NCBI GenBank assembly: GCA_002298785.1
Contig: DBMR01000014.1
Coordinates: 26,740 to 90,739 of the forward strand
Origin: Verrucomicrobia subdivision 3 bacterium UBA693
GTDB taxonomy: Bacteria; Verrucomicrobiota; Verrucomicrobiia; Limisphaerales; UBA8199
DNA: 64,000 bases
Reading direction: 5' to 3'
The notes under the pieces are model-generated. The model made no database searches. It saw only the letters and a list, made by a program, of their open reading frames with translations, and was not told the DNA's origin. A program made the translations under genes and the position numbers. Below, piece by piece: positions 1 to 7,795 of this stretch; within the stretch, counting starts at the first letter, position 1, and every line of letters starts with the position of its first letter.

Positions 1-645
1 TTGATTCACGACTTTAACAACCTGCTGACCAGTATCCACGCCTGCCTGGAACTGACCTTGCAGGAAGAGTTGCCCGAGCGTGTCGTGCAGTTTCTAACCT
101 CCGCTCAAACCAGCTCACTCCGCGCCGCCCAACTCGCCAGCGCGTTCCGCGCCACGGCCCGGGAACAGGACGCCCGGACGTCCGCCCCCGCTCCTGCCCC
201 TGCCGCCCAACCCACCCACGAAACTCCCGGCGCCCGCCCGCTGGACGGCAAGGAAAGAATCCTGATCGCGGAAGACGACAATGGCACCCGGCTCCTGATG
301 AAAGCCATTCTGGCCTATCGAGGATACATCATCACCGACGTCGGAGACGGCCAGGAGGCCTGGGCCCGATGCGAAGCGGCGACGACCCCCTTCGATCTGG
401 CGATTCTGGATATCAACATGCCGAGGATGGGTGGACGAGAGGTTTTTGAAAAGCTGCGCAAACGTTGGAAGGATGTGCCGGTCCTGTTCTTAAGCGGTGA
501 TTCCGATGAATTCCCGGCGCTGCCCTCGGAGCAATCGCCGCGCACGAGTTTCCTGGCCAAACCGTTTGGCAACCAGGATTTATTGCGGGCGGTGCGCGGG
601 GCGCTGGACCAGCAACCTCGCGACTCTGCGGCCGGCAACAGTTAG
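1..645 (+). CDS. Histidine-kinase DHp-like / response regulator hybrid, 5' partial
   Basis: The frame is open at the window edge, so the true start probably lies upstream. The visible 214 residues begin with a histidine-kinase phosphoacceptor H-box (HDFNNLL, residues 3-9) and a helical stretch to about residue 52. An Ala/Pro linker (about 61-80) leads into a CheY-like receiver domain (about 85-205). The receiver keeps the acidic pocket (E91, D92, D93), the phosphoacceptor D137, S165 and K187. No HATPase domain lies between the H-box and the receiver, so this is not an ordinary hybrid kinase unless the ATPase sits upstream. A phosphorelay role is inferred. It converges on the flagellar genes that follow. 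Confidence 0.8.
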   Translation: MIHDFNNLLTSIHACLELTLQEELPERVVQFLTSAQTSSLRAAQLASAFRATAREQDARTSAPAPAPAAQPTHETPGARPLDGKERILIAEDDNGTRLLMKAILAYRGYIITDVGDGQEAWARCEAATTPFDLAILDINMPRMGGREVFEKLRKRWKDVPVLFLSGDSDEFPALPSEQSPRTSFLAKPFGNQDLLRAVRGALDQQPRDSAAGNS

Positions 646-709
646 CCGCTGATAGGAAGCGTCCTTCGGCAGACCCGGACCACGAAAGCCAGGTCTTCCG
701 CTTTCCGGC

Positions 710-1105
710 TTAGGAATAACTCTGCCAATGCGGCTGTGGTCCGCTGCCGTAGGCTCGGTGTAGACCGCGCAGGTTGCGCCGGGAATCTTCCATAGCTTTC
801 CGTTCGGCTTCCGCCGTTTGCCGGCGCAACCGCAACCATTCATCGTTCCGATGCTCCAATGAAATCAGCTCCGTGACGATGGGCCGAAACTCGCGTTCAA
901 ATTCCACCTGGCCCTGCTCCCGCCGGGGCCATCGCTTTTGCCACGCTTCGGCCGCCGGCAAAATCCGGGCTTTGAGCGTCATTTTACATTGCTGCCATTC
1001 CTCGACGGCAGGCCAGTCTCCGGCCTGGATGGCTCGGCCTTCGGCATCCGACGCCCGGCGCCACTCGGCGTATAGCTCTCCCAAACTCTCGTGATTGAAT
1101 TGCAT
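710..1105 (-). CDS. FliT-like flagellar accessory protein
   Basis: A 131-residue, charged, helical protein rich in Trp, Glu and Arg. It begins 11 nt after the fliS stop codon, at the ATG coding MQFNHES. A longer reading from 1150 would overlap fliS and is less likely. Position directly behind fliS, size and helical character fit a FliT/FlgN-type chaperone for a filament-cap or hook-associated protein. I see no diagnostic motif, so the call rests mainly on context. It is the last gene of the leftward flagellar run. Confidence 0.55.
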   Translation of the reverse strand: MQFNHESLGELYAEWRRASDAEGRAIQAGDWPAVEEWQQCKMTLKARILPAAEAWQKRWPRREQGQVEFEREFRPIVTELISLEHRNDEWLRLRRQTAEAERKAMEDSRRNLRGLHRAYGSGPQPHWQSYS

Positions 1106-1115
1106 AGGCGTCGCT

Positions 1116-1553
1116 TTAAACGCAGGCGGAAAGGCTGCCGCAGGATTCATATTGTGGCACGGTAGCCGCCTGTTGCGCGAGCATCTGCTGCCACGCGGAG
1201 CGGAGGGTGCCCAGCCGGGTAATGGTCTCTTCGATGCCATCGGCCGTTTTGTGCAGGTTGCTCTCGGTCAGTCGCCGATCCATGTAGTCATACAGCCGGC
1301 GCAAGGTGCTGGCCAGTTCGCCCCCCTGCTGCAAATCGAGCGATTGGCTCAGTTCCTGCAAAATGTTCTGCGCCCGGAGCACGTTGTTGTTGATGGTCTG
1401 GTTGAACTGCAGCGGATCCTCATGGTTGAAGCCAGAGAGCGCCTGGTTGCAGAATCGTATCGCCCCGTCGAACAGCATCAAAACGAGCTGTCCCGGTGGC
1501 GCGGTATGAGTGGAGACCCTGTGGTAAGACTGCCACGCACTATTTTGGTTCAT
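1116..1553 (-). CDS. fliS: Flagellar export chaperone FliS
   Basis: A 145-residue protein, close to the usual FliS length. The N-terminal segment (YHRVSTHTAPPGQLVLMLFDGAI, about residues 10-32) is the typical FliS signature, followed by four amphipathic helices. FliS binds the C-terminal end of unassembled flagellin in the cytosol and hands it to the flagellar export gate. The gene lies 42 nt downstream of the flgM-like gene, with no obvious promoter between them, so they are probably co-transcribed from the sigma-28-type promoter ahead of flgM. Confidence 0.93.
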   Translation of the reverse strand: MNQNSAWQSYHRVSTHTAPPGQLVLMLFDGAIRFCNQALSGFNHEDPLQFNQTINNNVLRAQNILQELSQSLDLQQGGELASTLRRLYDYMDRRLTESNLHKTADGIEETITRLGTLRSAWQQMLAQQAATVPQYESCGSLSACV

Positions 1554-1595
1554 GCTAGAAGGATAAAGTTTCAGGAAGAGTTCCGCCGCCGAGCC

Positions 1596-1859
1596 TTACG
1601 GCCGCTCGCTGAGATGAATCGCCAGCAGATTGGCAATCCGACGCACGGTCTCGTCCGGCGGATACTGCACATCGCCCACCAGTTTTTTGGCCCGCAAGAC
1701 TTCGGTATCCCGGACTGCCGGCGTTTGGTCCAGGGCCAGTCGCAGGTTGTCCAGGCGCGAGAAGGAAGCCTCCTCTGCGGGCGGTGCTGACCGCCGCGTT
1801 GCGGTCAGGGCGTTAACGCCGTTGACCGGCTCAGATTTTCCGCTGGGATTTACTTGCAT
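1596..1859 (-). CDS. flgM: FlgM-like anti-sigma-28 factor
   Basis: An 87-residue protein starting MQVNPSGKSEP. The N-terminal half is low-complexity and probably disordered. The C-terminal part (about residues 50-84: DTEVLRAKKLV, then YPPDETVRRIANLL) matches the conserved sigma-binding helices of FlgM. In other bacteria FlgM holds sigma-28 inactive until the hook is complete and FlgM is exported. The start at 1859 is preceded by GGAGAG at good spacing. It sits between the lipoprotein gene and fliS and has its own sigma-28-type promoter, which would give feedback control. Confidence 0.78.
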   Translation of the reverse strand: MQVNPSGKSEPVNGVNALTATRRSAPPAEEASFSRLDNLRLALDQTPAVRDTEVLRAKKLVGDVQYPPDETVRRIANLLAIHLSERP

Positions 1860-1905
1860 TGCTTCTGCTCTCCGGTTGGGCCGCCGTCTGGGCCGCCCCA
1901 AGGTT

Positions 1906-1932
1906 ATATCGGTGGTTTCTCAGAGTTCTTTA
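1906..1932 (-). promoter_or_regulatory. Sigma-28 (FliA) promoter for flgM-fliS-fliT
   Basis: On the minus strand the sequence reads TAAAGAAC, 11 nt, ACCGATAT, against the consensus TAAAGTTT-N11-GCCGATAA. The -35 lies in the last codons of the lipoprotein gene and overlaps its stop region. The -10 ends 46 nt before the flgM ATG. Match and spacing are good but not perfect. Confidence 0.7.
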
Positions 1933-2588
1933 GCGCTTTGCGACGGAAGCGTTGAAAGCAGCAGCCAGGCGGCATACTGGCTGAAATGCTTCGGCGAATT
2001 GACCATCAGCCAATCCGATTCCCGGGCCTGTCGCAGCTCGGACCGTCCATACGCCCGCGCACCGGACGCCACCGCCGCATTGGCGGCATCCAGCGTCTCT
2101 TCCACCGTCCAAACGGTATTGGTACCGCGGCATTCCACCAGGCGCAGATTAAAGCCCACCGCCAGCGGCGGATATGCCTGGAAATGAGTTAACTCGGCAA
2201 AAAGCACCCCGTCGCAACCGGTGCGGGCCTGCAGTCGTTGCAGGAAATCCGCCGGTAATTCCTCGACCGCACTCCAATGATCCCGACTGGTCCAGGTCCG
2301 CAGTTCCGCCGGGGTGCAGGTGATGACCTCGAACGCGTTGCGCTTCCGTAACTCCGCCGTGAACCCAAGGCGAACCACATCCAGTGAGGAGGCCTCCGTC
2401 GGCCCCGGGGTGCGGTCAACCAGCGGCAACAGCAACACCCGCCGCAACTGCTCCGGCAGGCGTGTGTGCTGCCCGTATACATTTTGCGGCTGATAGGGAG
2501 GAACGCTGGAGAGGCCCAGGCGCAGGCTGTCACAGCCGGCCCCCAACGCCAGCCCCACCAACACCAGGCCCATGGACCACTTCTTCAT
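1920..2588 (-). CDS. Lipoprotein in the flagellin operon region
   Basis: A 222-residue protein with a lipoprotein signal peptide: positive start MKKW, hydrophobic core, lipobox LGAGC with Cys at about residue 19. The mature part has strand-like stretches (RRVLLLPLVDR; CDGVLFAELTHF; VGFNLRLVECRGTNTVW), an arrangement reminiscent of CsgG/LpoB-type periplasmic lipoproteins. That resemblance is inference only. Lying between flagellin and flgM, it is probably an envelope-linked part of the motility programme, perhaps related to FlgO/FlgP-like or outer-ring proteins. No firm family assignment. Confidence 0.75.
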   Translation of the reverse strand: MKKWSMGLVLVGLALGAGCDSLRLGLSSVPPYQPQNVYGQHTRLPEQLRRVLLLPLVDRTPGPTEASSLDVVRLGFTAELRKRNAFEVITCTPAELRTWTSRDHWSAVEELPADFLQRLQARTGCDGVLFAELTHFQAYPPLAVGFNLRLVECRGTNTVWTVEETLDAANAAVASGARAYGRSELRQARESDWLMVNSPKHFSQYAAWLLLSTLPSQSAKEL

Positions 2589-2595
2589 GCTGTGT

Positions 2596-2622
2596 GTATC
2601 GGTTGTTTTGGCGCCGGGTTAA
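2596..2622 (-). promoter_or_regulatory. Weak sigma-28-like promoter before the lipoprotein gene
   Basis: Minus strand reads TTAACCCG, 11 nt, ACCGATAC. The -10 half is good and the -35 half poor. The -10 ends only 7 nt from the ATG at 2588, which would give an almost leaderless transcript, so the site is doubtful. Confidence 0.3.
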
Positions 2623-2661
2623 GAAAATAAAAGACCCCGAACCGCGGGCAGCGGTTCGGGG
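2621..2661 (-). terminator. Rho-independent terminator of flagellin
   Basis: A perfect 10-bp stem, CCCCGAACCG (2635-2644) paired with CGGTTCGGGG (2652-2661), with a 7-nt loop. On the minus strand it is followed by a T-rich tract (TCTTTTATTTTCTT). It lies 27 nt after the flagellin stop codon. Confidence 0.92.
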
Positions 2662-2687
2662 ATGTCTGGCTAAGCTGAGGCTTAGGT

Positions 2688-3491
2688 CTAGCCCAAGAGG
2701 CGCAGGGCGGACTGCGGAGCGGCGTTGGCTTGAGCCAACATCGCCGTGCCCGATTGCACCAGGATGTTGTAGCGCGCGTACTGCGTGCTCTCCTCGGCAA
2801 CATCCACGTCTTTGATGCGGCTGTTGGCGGCGGAAAGATTGCTCTTCAGGACCGACAACTGCTCATTGGTGTAGTTCAAGCGGGCCATGCTGGCGCCGAT
2901 CGTCGCACGGTCACCCGCCAACTGCGTGATGGCGGTTTTGACCGCCGTGAGCGCGGCCACCGCGCCTGTCGTGGTGCCCACCGCCGTGGCGGTGGCGCCA
3001 GTGTAACTCGAACCGCCCAGGTTGATGGCGGTCATCGTCCAGCTATTGGCGTCGCTGTCAATCGTGACGGATTTGTCACTGCTGTTGAACAGGCTGACGC
3101 CGTTGAAGTCCTTGCCGGCGATGTCCGTGATGTACTTGCCAAGTTGTTGGAACTCCTTGTCATACAACCCGCGATCCGTGTCCGTCTTGGTGATGTCCTG
3201 GGACAGAACCGCCAGTTCGCTCATCCGATCCAACGCCTTGCCGACCTTCTGGAGAAAGCCGTCCTGGGTTTGGGTGAATGACATGGCGTTGCTCACATTG
3301 CTGCTGGTCGCACCAATCCGATTGATCTGTGCGTCGAACCGTAGCGAAACCGCCAGGCCCGCGGCGTCATCTTCCGGCGAAACGAGTTTCGAACCGGAGG
3401 ACAGGCGTGCGAGTGATTTGGACAATTTTGCGGACGAATCCGCCAGCAACTGCGAACTGCGTTCTGCCGAGACGTTAGTGTTGATTACCAT
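2688..3491 (-). CDS. fliC: Flagellin
   Basis: A 267-residue flagellin, shorter than the enteric type. It has the conserved N-terminal D0/D1 region (VINTNVSAERSSQ; LSSGSKLVSPEDDAAGLAVS; residues 1 to about 140) and C-terminal D1/D0 region (about 180-267, ending ALRLLG), with only a small Gly/Thr-rich middle. The outer D2/D3 domains are absent. The start MVINTN at 3491 is chosen over an upstream in-frame start because GGAAGGAG lies just before it and flagellins begin this way. It has a consensus sigma-28 promoter upstream and a strong terminator downstream, so it can be a monocistronic, abundant transcript. Confidence 0.97.
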   Translation of the reverse strand: MVINTNVSAERSSQLLADSSAKLSKSLARLSSGSKLVSPEDDAAGLAVSLRFDAQINRIGATSSNVSNAMSFTQTQDGFLQKVGKALDRMSELAVLSQDITKTDTDRGLYDKEFQQLGKYITDIAGKDFNGVSLFNSSDKSVTIDSDANSWTMTAINLGGSSYTGATATAVGTTTGAVAALTAVKTAITQLAGDRATIGASMARLNYTNEQLSVLKSNLSAANSRIKDVDVAEESTQYARYNILVQSGTAMLAQANAAPQSALRLLG

Positions 3492-3631
3492 AAGACTCCT
3501 TCCATGAGTCACCCCTTGCGGGGATTGTTTTGTTTAACGGCATCCCTGCCGCGAGTCGAGCCTTGGAGCAGGCGCCCGACTTTATCCTGCGCTGGCTTTT
3601 AAGGTCTGCCAGCAACCTGCTAACACCCATG

Positions 3632-3658
3632 TTATCGGCCAACCCGCGAAACACTTTA
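3632..3658 (-). promoter_or_regulatory. Sigma-28 (FliA) promoter of flagellin
   Basis: Minus strand reads TAAAGTGT, 11 nt, GCCGATAA. The -10 is a perfect consensus match, the -35 differs at one position, and the spacing is exact. It lies about 141 nt before the flagellin ATG, leaving a long 5' untranslated leader. Confidence 0.9.
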
Positions 3659-4017
3659 GCCGTCTTCCCAATCAACCCGCATCCGGGGTCCCTTCACTTC
3701 ACCTAATCAACCTTCCCGCAGCCCTGCCGCCACAAACCTGAGCCTCAAGGGGAAGCCGACAGCGTAGGGCACAGGAGGGCCTTACGGCTTTGGCGCTGGA
3801 AATCTCCGCGAATGCCCACAGACACGGTTCCAGCAATGGATGGCCCCGCAGGGCCGCGGGCACGAAAGGAAGGCTGCGTTCCTTGAATCCATGGGGCCGG
3901 CAGCATAAAGCGGACGAGCTCCAGAAATTAAGGAGTAAATAATTAGGAAAGTCCGCCAGGCTTCATCTCCCCTGGCGCTCGCAGCCCCCTGACCAAGCCA
4001 GAATACCCGATCCAGCC
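3659..4017. other. Non-coding gap between flagellin promoter and fliD
   Basis: About 360 nt without a convincing reading frame on either strand. I see no clear terminator for fliD here and no repeat shared with the rest of the window. Confidence 0.6.
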
Positions 4018-5718
4018 CTACGAGCCGAAGGTCTTGCTCAAGTAGGCCAACTGCTGATTGATCCTCTGCTGAGCGGCTTCCATGGCCACAAAGCTGGCCG
4101 TCATTTGATCGCTCCGGGCCACAACCCAACGCTCCAGATCGGCGATTTGAGTGTCAATGGCGCTGCTTTGCGAGGTCAGCGTAGCCTGATGTTTCACCAG
4201 GGTGCCGTCGTCTCCGATCACCTTGTCCAAATAATCGTTGAGCTTGCCCGCCAACCCTCCGCTGCCGCCGGCGAATAGCTCCTTCACTCCCGTGAGGTTA
4301 TCCTGCAACGCGGCATCCAGCTTCGTCAAATCTGTCGTCGAAAGTTGATCATCATTGCCATTCGAGCCAAAACCCAAGGCGTCCAATGACTTAACCCCTG
4401 AGCTCGAGCCCAAAACGGCCGCCACCATGCGGCGCAGTTGCCCGGTCAAATCGCTCGCTTCAGGATCCCCCGCCAGGACCCCGGCTGTGACCTTTCCTTT
4501 GGCATCGGTCGAACTGGCTACCTGGGTATTGATCAACGATTGGGTCTTGTTGTATTCCGCAACGAAATCCGTGATGGCCGTTTTGATCGCGCTGCGATCA
4601 GAATCGACCGTAACTGTAAAGCTCCCCTCCGCCAGTGCCGTTGCGCTTAGTCCGGTAACCCCGGAGCTGCCTTCGGTGATCTTGTTCGACAAGCTCGATA
4701 GTTCGGCGCTGTCATTGACCGTATACAGCAAGTTCTTGCCCCGTTGCAACTCGCCTGCCCCCAGGCCGGTAGCGGCCAGGAAATTTCCGGTCACATCCTC
4801 CAAACCCACACCGATATCTCCCGTATCGCGATTCGTCAGGGTAAACCGGTCGTTGATCGAATCGTATGCGGCATTGACCCCCGCACTGGAATTGTTGATC
4901 CGGCTCAATACGTCGGCAATGCTGTCGGTGGTGGCATTGTAGCTGATGCTGACCCCGTTGATCTTGAACTCACCCTGCCCCGACCCGCCATCGGTGATCG
5001 CCGTGCGCAGGTTGGCGGAGGCCATCGTGACGCCGGTCCGCACCGATCCCATTCGTTCCCGGCTGGAAACGGTGTTCGTGCCGTTGTTGCCCAGGTTCGT
5101 GACTTGCAGAAAATTGCTGGTATCTGTCGCGGTTCCCAACACGATGGGGCTGGAACCCGTCAGTTGAATCGAATCGGTAGCCGAGTCGTATCGACCAGTA
5201 ACCGCGCCACCGGTGGCGGCGCTGATTTTGTCAAAAACCGCCTGCAACGTATCGGAGGTGGCAATTTCTACCTTCTTGCCATTCACCGAGAAGGTGCCGG
5301 CGGTGACATTCGTCGCGAACCCTGCGTTGCCCAGCACCGCCCCGGTCACATCATCGGTGGGGCTCAACGCCCCGCCCACATCCGTGGTGCCCTTGATGGC
5401 CGCCGCCGTCGCAAGTTGCGTAATCTTAAAGGCATAAGCCCCGAGGGCGGTGCCACTATTGGCGGTGGCGGATCCGATTGCTGAATTGGACGTGGCCGCA
5501 GTGCGAGCGTCGAACAGCGTCGCGTCTTTGAGCGCCGCGATCTTGGCCTGCAAGGCAGCCAACTGCGTCTTGAGACTGCCAAATGCGGTGTTGCGCTGGT
5601 TGATAGCCCTCTGCTGCGTCTGCAGCGAACGTTCCGGCGCACGTTCCACATCCGCCAACTGCGACACCAGCGACTTCCAGTCGAAGCCTGACGCTAATCC
5701 TGATATTCCTAAATCCAT
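4018..5718 (-). CDS. fliD: Flagellar hook-associated protein 2 (filament cap) FliD
   Basis: A 566-residue protein with the FliD N-terminal start (LGISGLASGFDWKSLVSQL, residues 3-21) followed by a heptad-rich helix (about 25-70). A long Thr/Ser/Gly/Asp-rich middle and a C-terminal FliD domain end in a coiled coil (about 500-560). FliD pentamers cap the filament tip and fold exported flagellin. The length is somewhat above the enteric protein. A sigma-28-type promoter lies 25 nt upstream, so it belongs to the late class together with flagellin and flgM. Confidence 0.95.
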   Translation of the reverse strand: MDLGISGLASGFDWKSLVSQLADVERAPERSLQTQQRAINQRNTAFGSLKTQLAALQAKIAALKDATLFDARTAATSNSAIGSATANSGTALGAYAFKITQLATAAAIKGTTDVGGALSPTDDVTGAVLGNAGFATNVTAGTFSVNGKKVEIATSDTLQAVFDKISAATGGAVTGRYDSATDSIQLTGSSPIVLGTATDTSNFLQVTNLGNNGTNTVSSRERMGSVRTGVTMASANLRTAITDGGSGQGEFKINGVSISYNATTDSIADVLSRINNSSAGVNAAYDSINDRFTLTNRDTGDIGVGLEDVTGNFLAATGLGAGELQRGKNLLYTVNDSAELSSLSNKITEGSSGVTGLSATALAEGSFTVTVDSDRSAIKTAITDFVAEYNKTQSLINTQVASSTDAKGKVTAGVLAGDPEASDLTGQLRRMVAAVLGSSSGVKSLDALGFGSNGNDDQLSTTDLTKLDAALQDNLTGVKELFAGGSGGLAGKLNDYLDKVIGDDGTLVKHQATLTSQSSAIDTQIADLERWVVARSDQMTASFVAMEAAQQRINQQLAYLSKTFGS

Positions 5719-5742
5719 AACCTCGCCACTAGGGCATTATCT

Positions 5743-5769
5743 GTATCGGCTGCCGCCGGATTTCCTTTA
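5743..5769 (-). promoter_or_regulatory. Sigma-28 (FliA) promoter of fliD
   Basis: Minus strand reads TAAAGGAA, 11 nt, GCCGATAC: seven of eight -10 positions match, the TAAA core of the -35 is intact and spacing is exact. The predicted leader is short, with a GCGAGG-type ribosome binding site before the ATG at 5718. Confidence 0.83.
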
Positions 5770-5881
5770 GTGCTTTGTTTAGAGCCTTGAGTTCCGCCTG
5801 CTGCCGCGATGGCCGCCGAAACCGCGGAAGACCGTTCCTTTGCTGTTTATCAAGGCTTTGCATCCTGATAGGGTCCCAGCC

Positions 5882-7615
5882 ATGAAACGACGCCTCAGCC
5901 TCCTCCTGCTTGCTCACCTCGCTCTGCCGGCTTTCGGATCGGGCTGGGACGTCACCGCGACCGGAGCCAAAGGGGACGGCCAGACGGATTGCACGGCCAT
6001 TTTTCAAAGTCTCCTGGATGAAGCCGGTAAAGCCGGAGGCGGCGTGGTGTCCGTGCCCGCAGGCCGGTTCAAAATTGCCGGGCATTTGAAAATTCCGGCC
6101 AACGTCACGTTGCAGGGAATTTTTCGGGTGCCTCCAACTCCGGCGGGCGGCGGCTTCGACAAATTGACGGGCTCGGTGCTCCTGGCGTATGAAGGCCGCG
6201 GTGCAACCAACGGCGAACCGTTTATCCGGCTCGCCGGAAACAACTCCGGCATTGCCGGGCTGATCATCGCCTACCCGGAGTGGAAGCAGACAGAGGTGCC
6301 ACCGGTTCCTTACCCGCCTTGCGTCGCTTCGATGGACACAGAAAATGTGGGAATCCAGGAATGCTGCCTGCTCAATCCATACGAAGGCATCCGACTCGTG
6401 CGCTCCGCCCGGCACCTGGTGCGTAATGTCACCGGTTACCCCATCAAACGCGGCCTCTTCGTTGATGAATGCTACGATATCGGCCACATCGAAAATATCC
6501 ACTTCTGGCCGTTCGGCGTCGCCTACCAGCCCGATGATCCTTACTGCAAGTGGATCAACACCCAGGGTGTGGCGTTCGAATTGGCCCGCACCGATTGGCA
6601 CTACATTCACAACACGTTCTGCTTCGGATACGGGGTCGGTTACAAATTCTCCAAATCCGCTCAGGGCGCCAGCAATGGCAACTTCCTCGGGCTCGGCGCG
6701 GACTCCTGCCGGCGCGCGGTCCTCGTCGAAGATGCGCAGCCGCCCGGACTCTTGATCAGCAACGGCGAGTTCGTCGGTCGCTGGGGTTCGACCGACTCTG
6801 TTTGCGTGGAGATTGGTGCCCAGGCGGAAGGCAAAGTCAGCCTGGTTAATTGCTCGTTCTGGGGGCCCATCGATCGCTGTGTCTGGATGCGCGCTGCGGG
6901 CGGGCAGTTTACCGCCAGTGCCTGCCACTTCGTTGATTGGGACAACACGGCCTCCGGCTCGCCCGCGATTCAGTTGGACGCAGGCCGCGCCATTGTGCAG
7001 GGCTGCACCTTCAATCGCGCCAAGCTCCACGTCGGAGTCGCTTCCAACGTCGTTTCCGCCATCCTGACCGCCAACCAGGCCGAAGATGGTTTTCGCATCA
7101 AGAACCAAGCCGGCAAACGGGTGCTCGCGGCGCTCAATGAGGAAGATTCGATCACCTTTCCGCCCGAAGCCCGACTGCATTATGAAATCACCATGGGCAA
7201 GAGCGGCGACTCCAGGTTCCTGGAAAACTGGCATGACGCGGAGCGGGTGGGCAATTCGTGGCGTTGGTCCCGAGCCCAATCGCGCTTGAACCTGCCTTGT
7301 GTGAAAGACACTGCCTATGACCTGGAGCTGCAATTGTCCGCTCCGGCCCAGGCCATCAGCCCCGACAGCGGCCTCTACCTCCAGGGCCGGCGCATCGCGC
7401 CGCTACCCACCGCAGGGAACCTCAAAGCCACCTTGCCGGCTAGCTCGAGTGACCGGCTCGAACTGGAATTGCGCTGCAAAGAATGGGTCCCGCGCGATAC
7501 CAATCCCGGATCGCAAGACAATCGGACCCTGGGCGTGCAAGTGTTTCACCTCGTGATGAAAGCCGCTGGCACGACCAACCGCATCTTCGAAGGCAACGCT
7601 GGCGCTTATCGCTGA
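5882..7615 (+). CDS. Secreted pectate-lyase-superfamily (beta-helix) protein
   Basis: A 577-residue protein with a signal peptide (MKRRLSLLLLAHLALPAFGSG). The start of the mature region (WDVTATGAKGDGQTDCTAIFQ, about residues 21-41) is the hallmark of the Pfam pectate lyase superfamily (PF12708), as in phage tailspikes and exopolygalacturonases. Repeating short strand-turn units to about residue 420 fit a right-handed parallel beta-helix. The last 150 residues look like a separate beta-rich module. It is probably an exported polysaccharide-acting protein; substrate and catalytic residues cannot be assigned. It is divergent from fliD. The ATG at 5882 is preferred because it opens the signal peptide. 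Confidence 0.85.
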   Translation: MKRRLSLLLLAHLALPAFGSGWDVTATGAKGDGQTDCTAIFQSLLDEAGKAGGGVVSVPAGRFKIAGHLKIPANVTLQGIFRVPPTPAGGGFDKLTGSVLLAYEGRGATNGEPFIRLAGNNSGIAGLIIAYPEWKQTEVPPVPYPPCVASMDTENVGIQECCLLNPYEGIRLVRSARHLVRNVTGYPIKRGLFVDECYDIGHIENIHFWPFGVAYQPDDPYCKWINTQGVAFELARTDWHYIHNTFCFGYGVGYKFSKSAQGASNGNFLGLGADSCRRAVLVEDAQPPGLLISNGEFVGRWGSTDSVCVEIGAQAEGKVSLVNCSFWGPIDRCVWMRAAGGQFTASACHFVDWDNTASGSPAIQLDAGRAIVQGCTFNRAKLHVGVASNVVSAILTANQAEDGFRIKNQAGKRVLAALNEEDSITFPPEARLHYEITMGKSGDSRFLENWHDAERVGNSWRWSRAQSRLNLPCVKDTAYDLELQLSAPAQAISPDSGLYLQGRRIAPLPTAGNLKATLPASSSDRLELELRCKEWVPRDTNPGSQDNRTLGVQVFHLVMKAAGTTNRIFEGNAGAYR

Positions 7616-7672
7616 CCTGGATCGGTTTCGCACCATTCCCGGGCGCAAGTGCCTGCGGCACCGTGTTCGCTC

Positions 7673-7695
7673 ATTCTCCCCAAGGGAGAATTTTG
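7673..7695 (+). terminator. Probable terminator of the beta-helix gene
   Basis: Perfect 8-bp stem ATTCTCCC / GGGAGAAT with a CAA loop and a short TTTG tail, 57 nt after the stop codon. The T-tract is short, so efficiency is uncertain. Confidence 0.6.
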
Positions 7696-7795
7696 ATGCG
7701 CTCACCGCGCGTCAAAAATATTTGTTAGACTTGCTCCAGCCCCGAGTGCATGTTTAAGGCAATCACCCGTTTTAGAACGCCGTGTCAAACATACG

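Noticed and set aside
5729..7333. 534-residue minus-strand frame
   Set aside because: Lies opposite the beta-helix protein, which has a signal peptide and a family signature. The minus frame shows no domain and arises from GC-rich codon bias.
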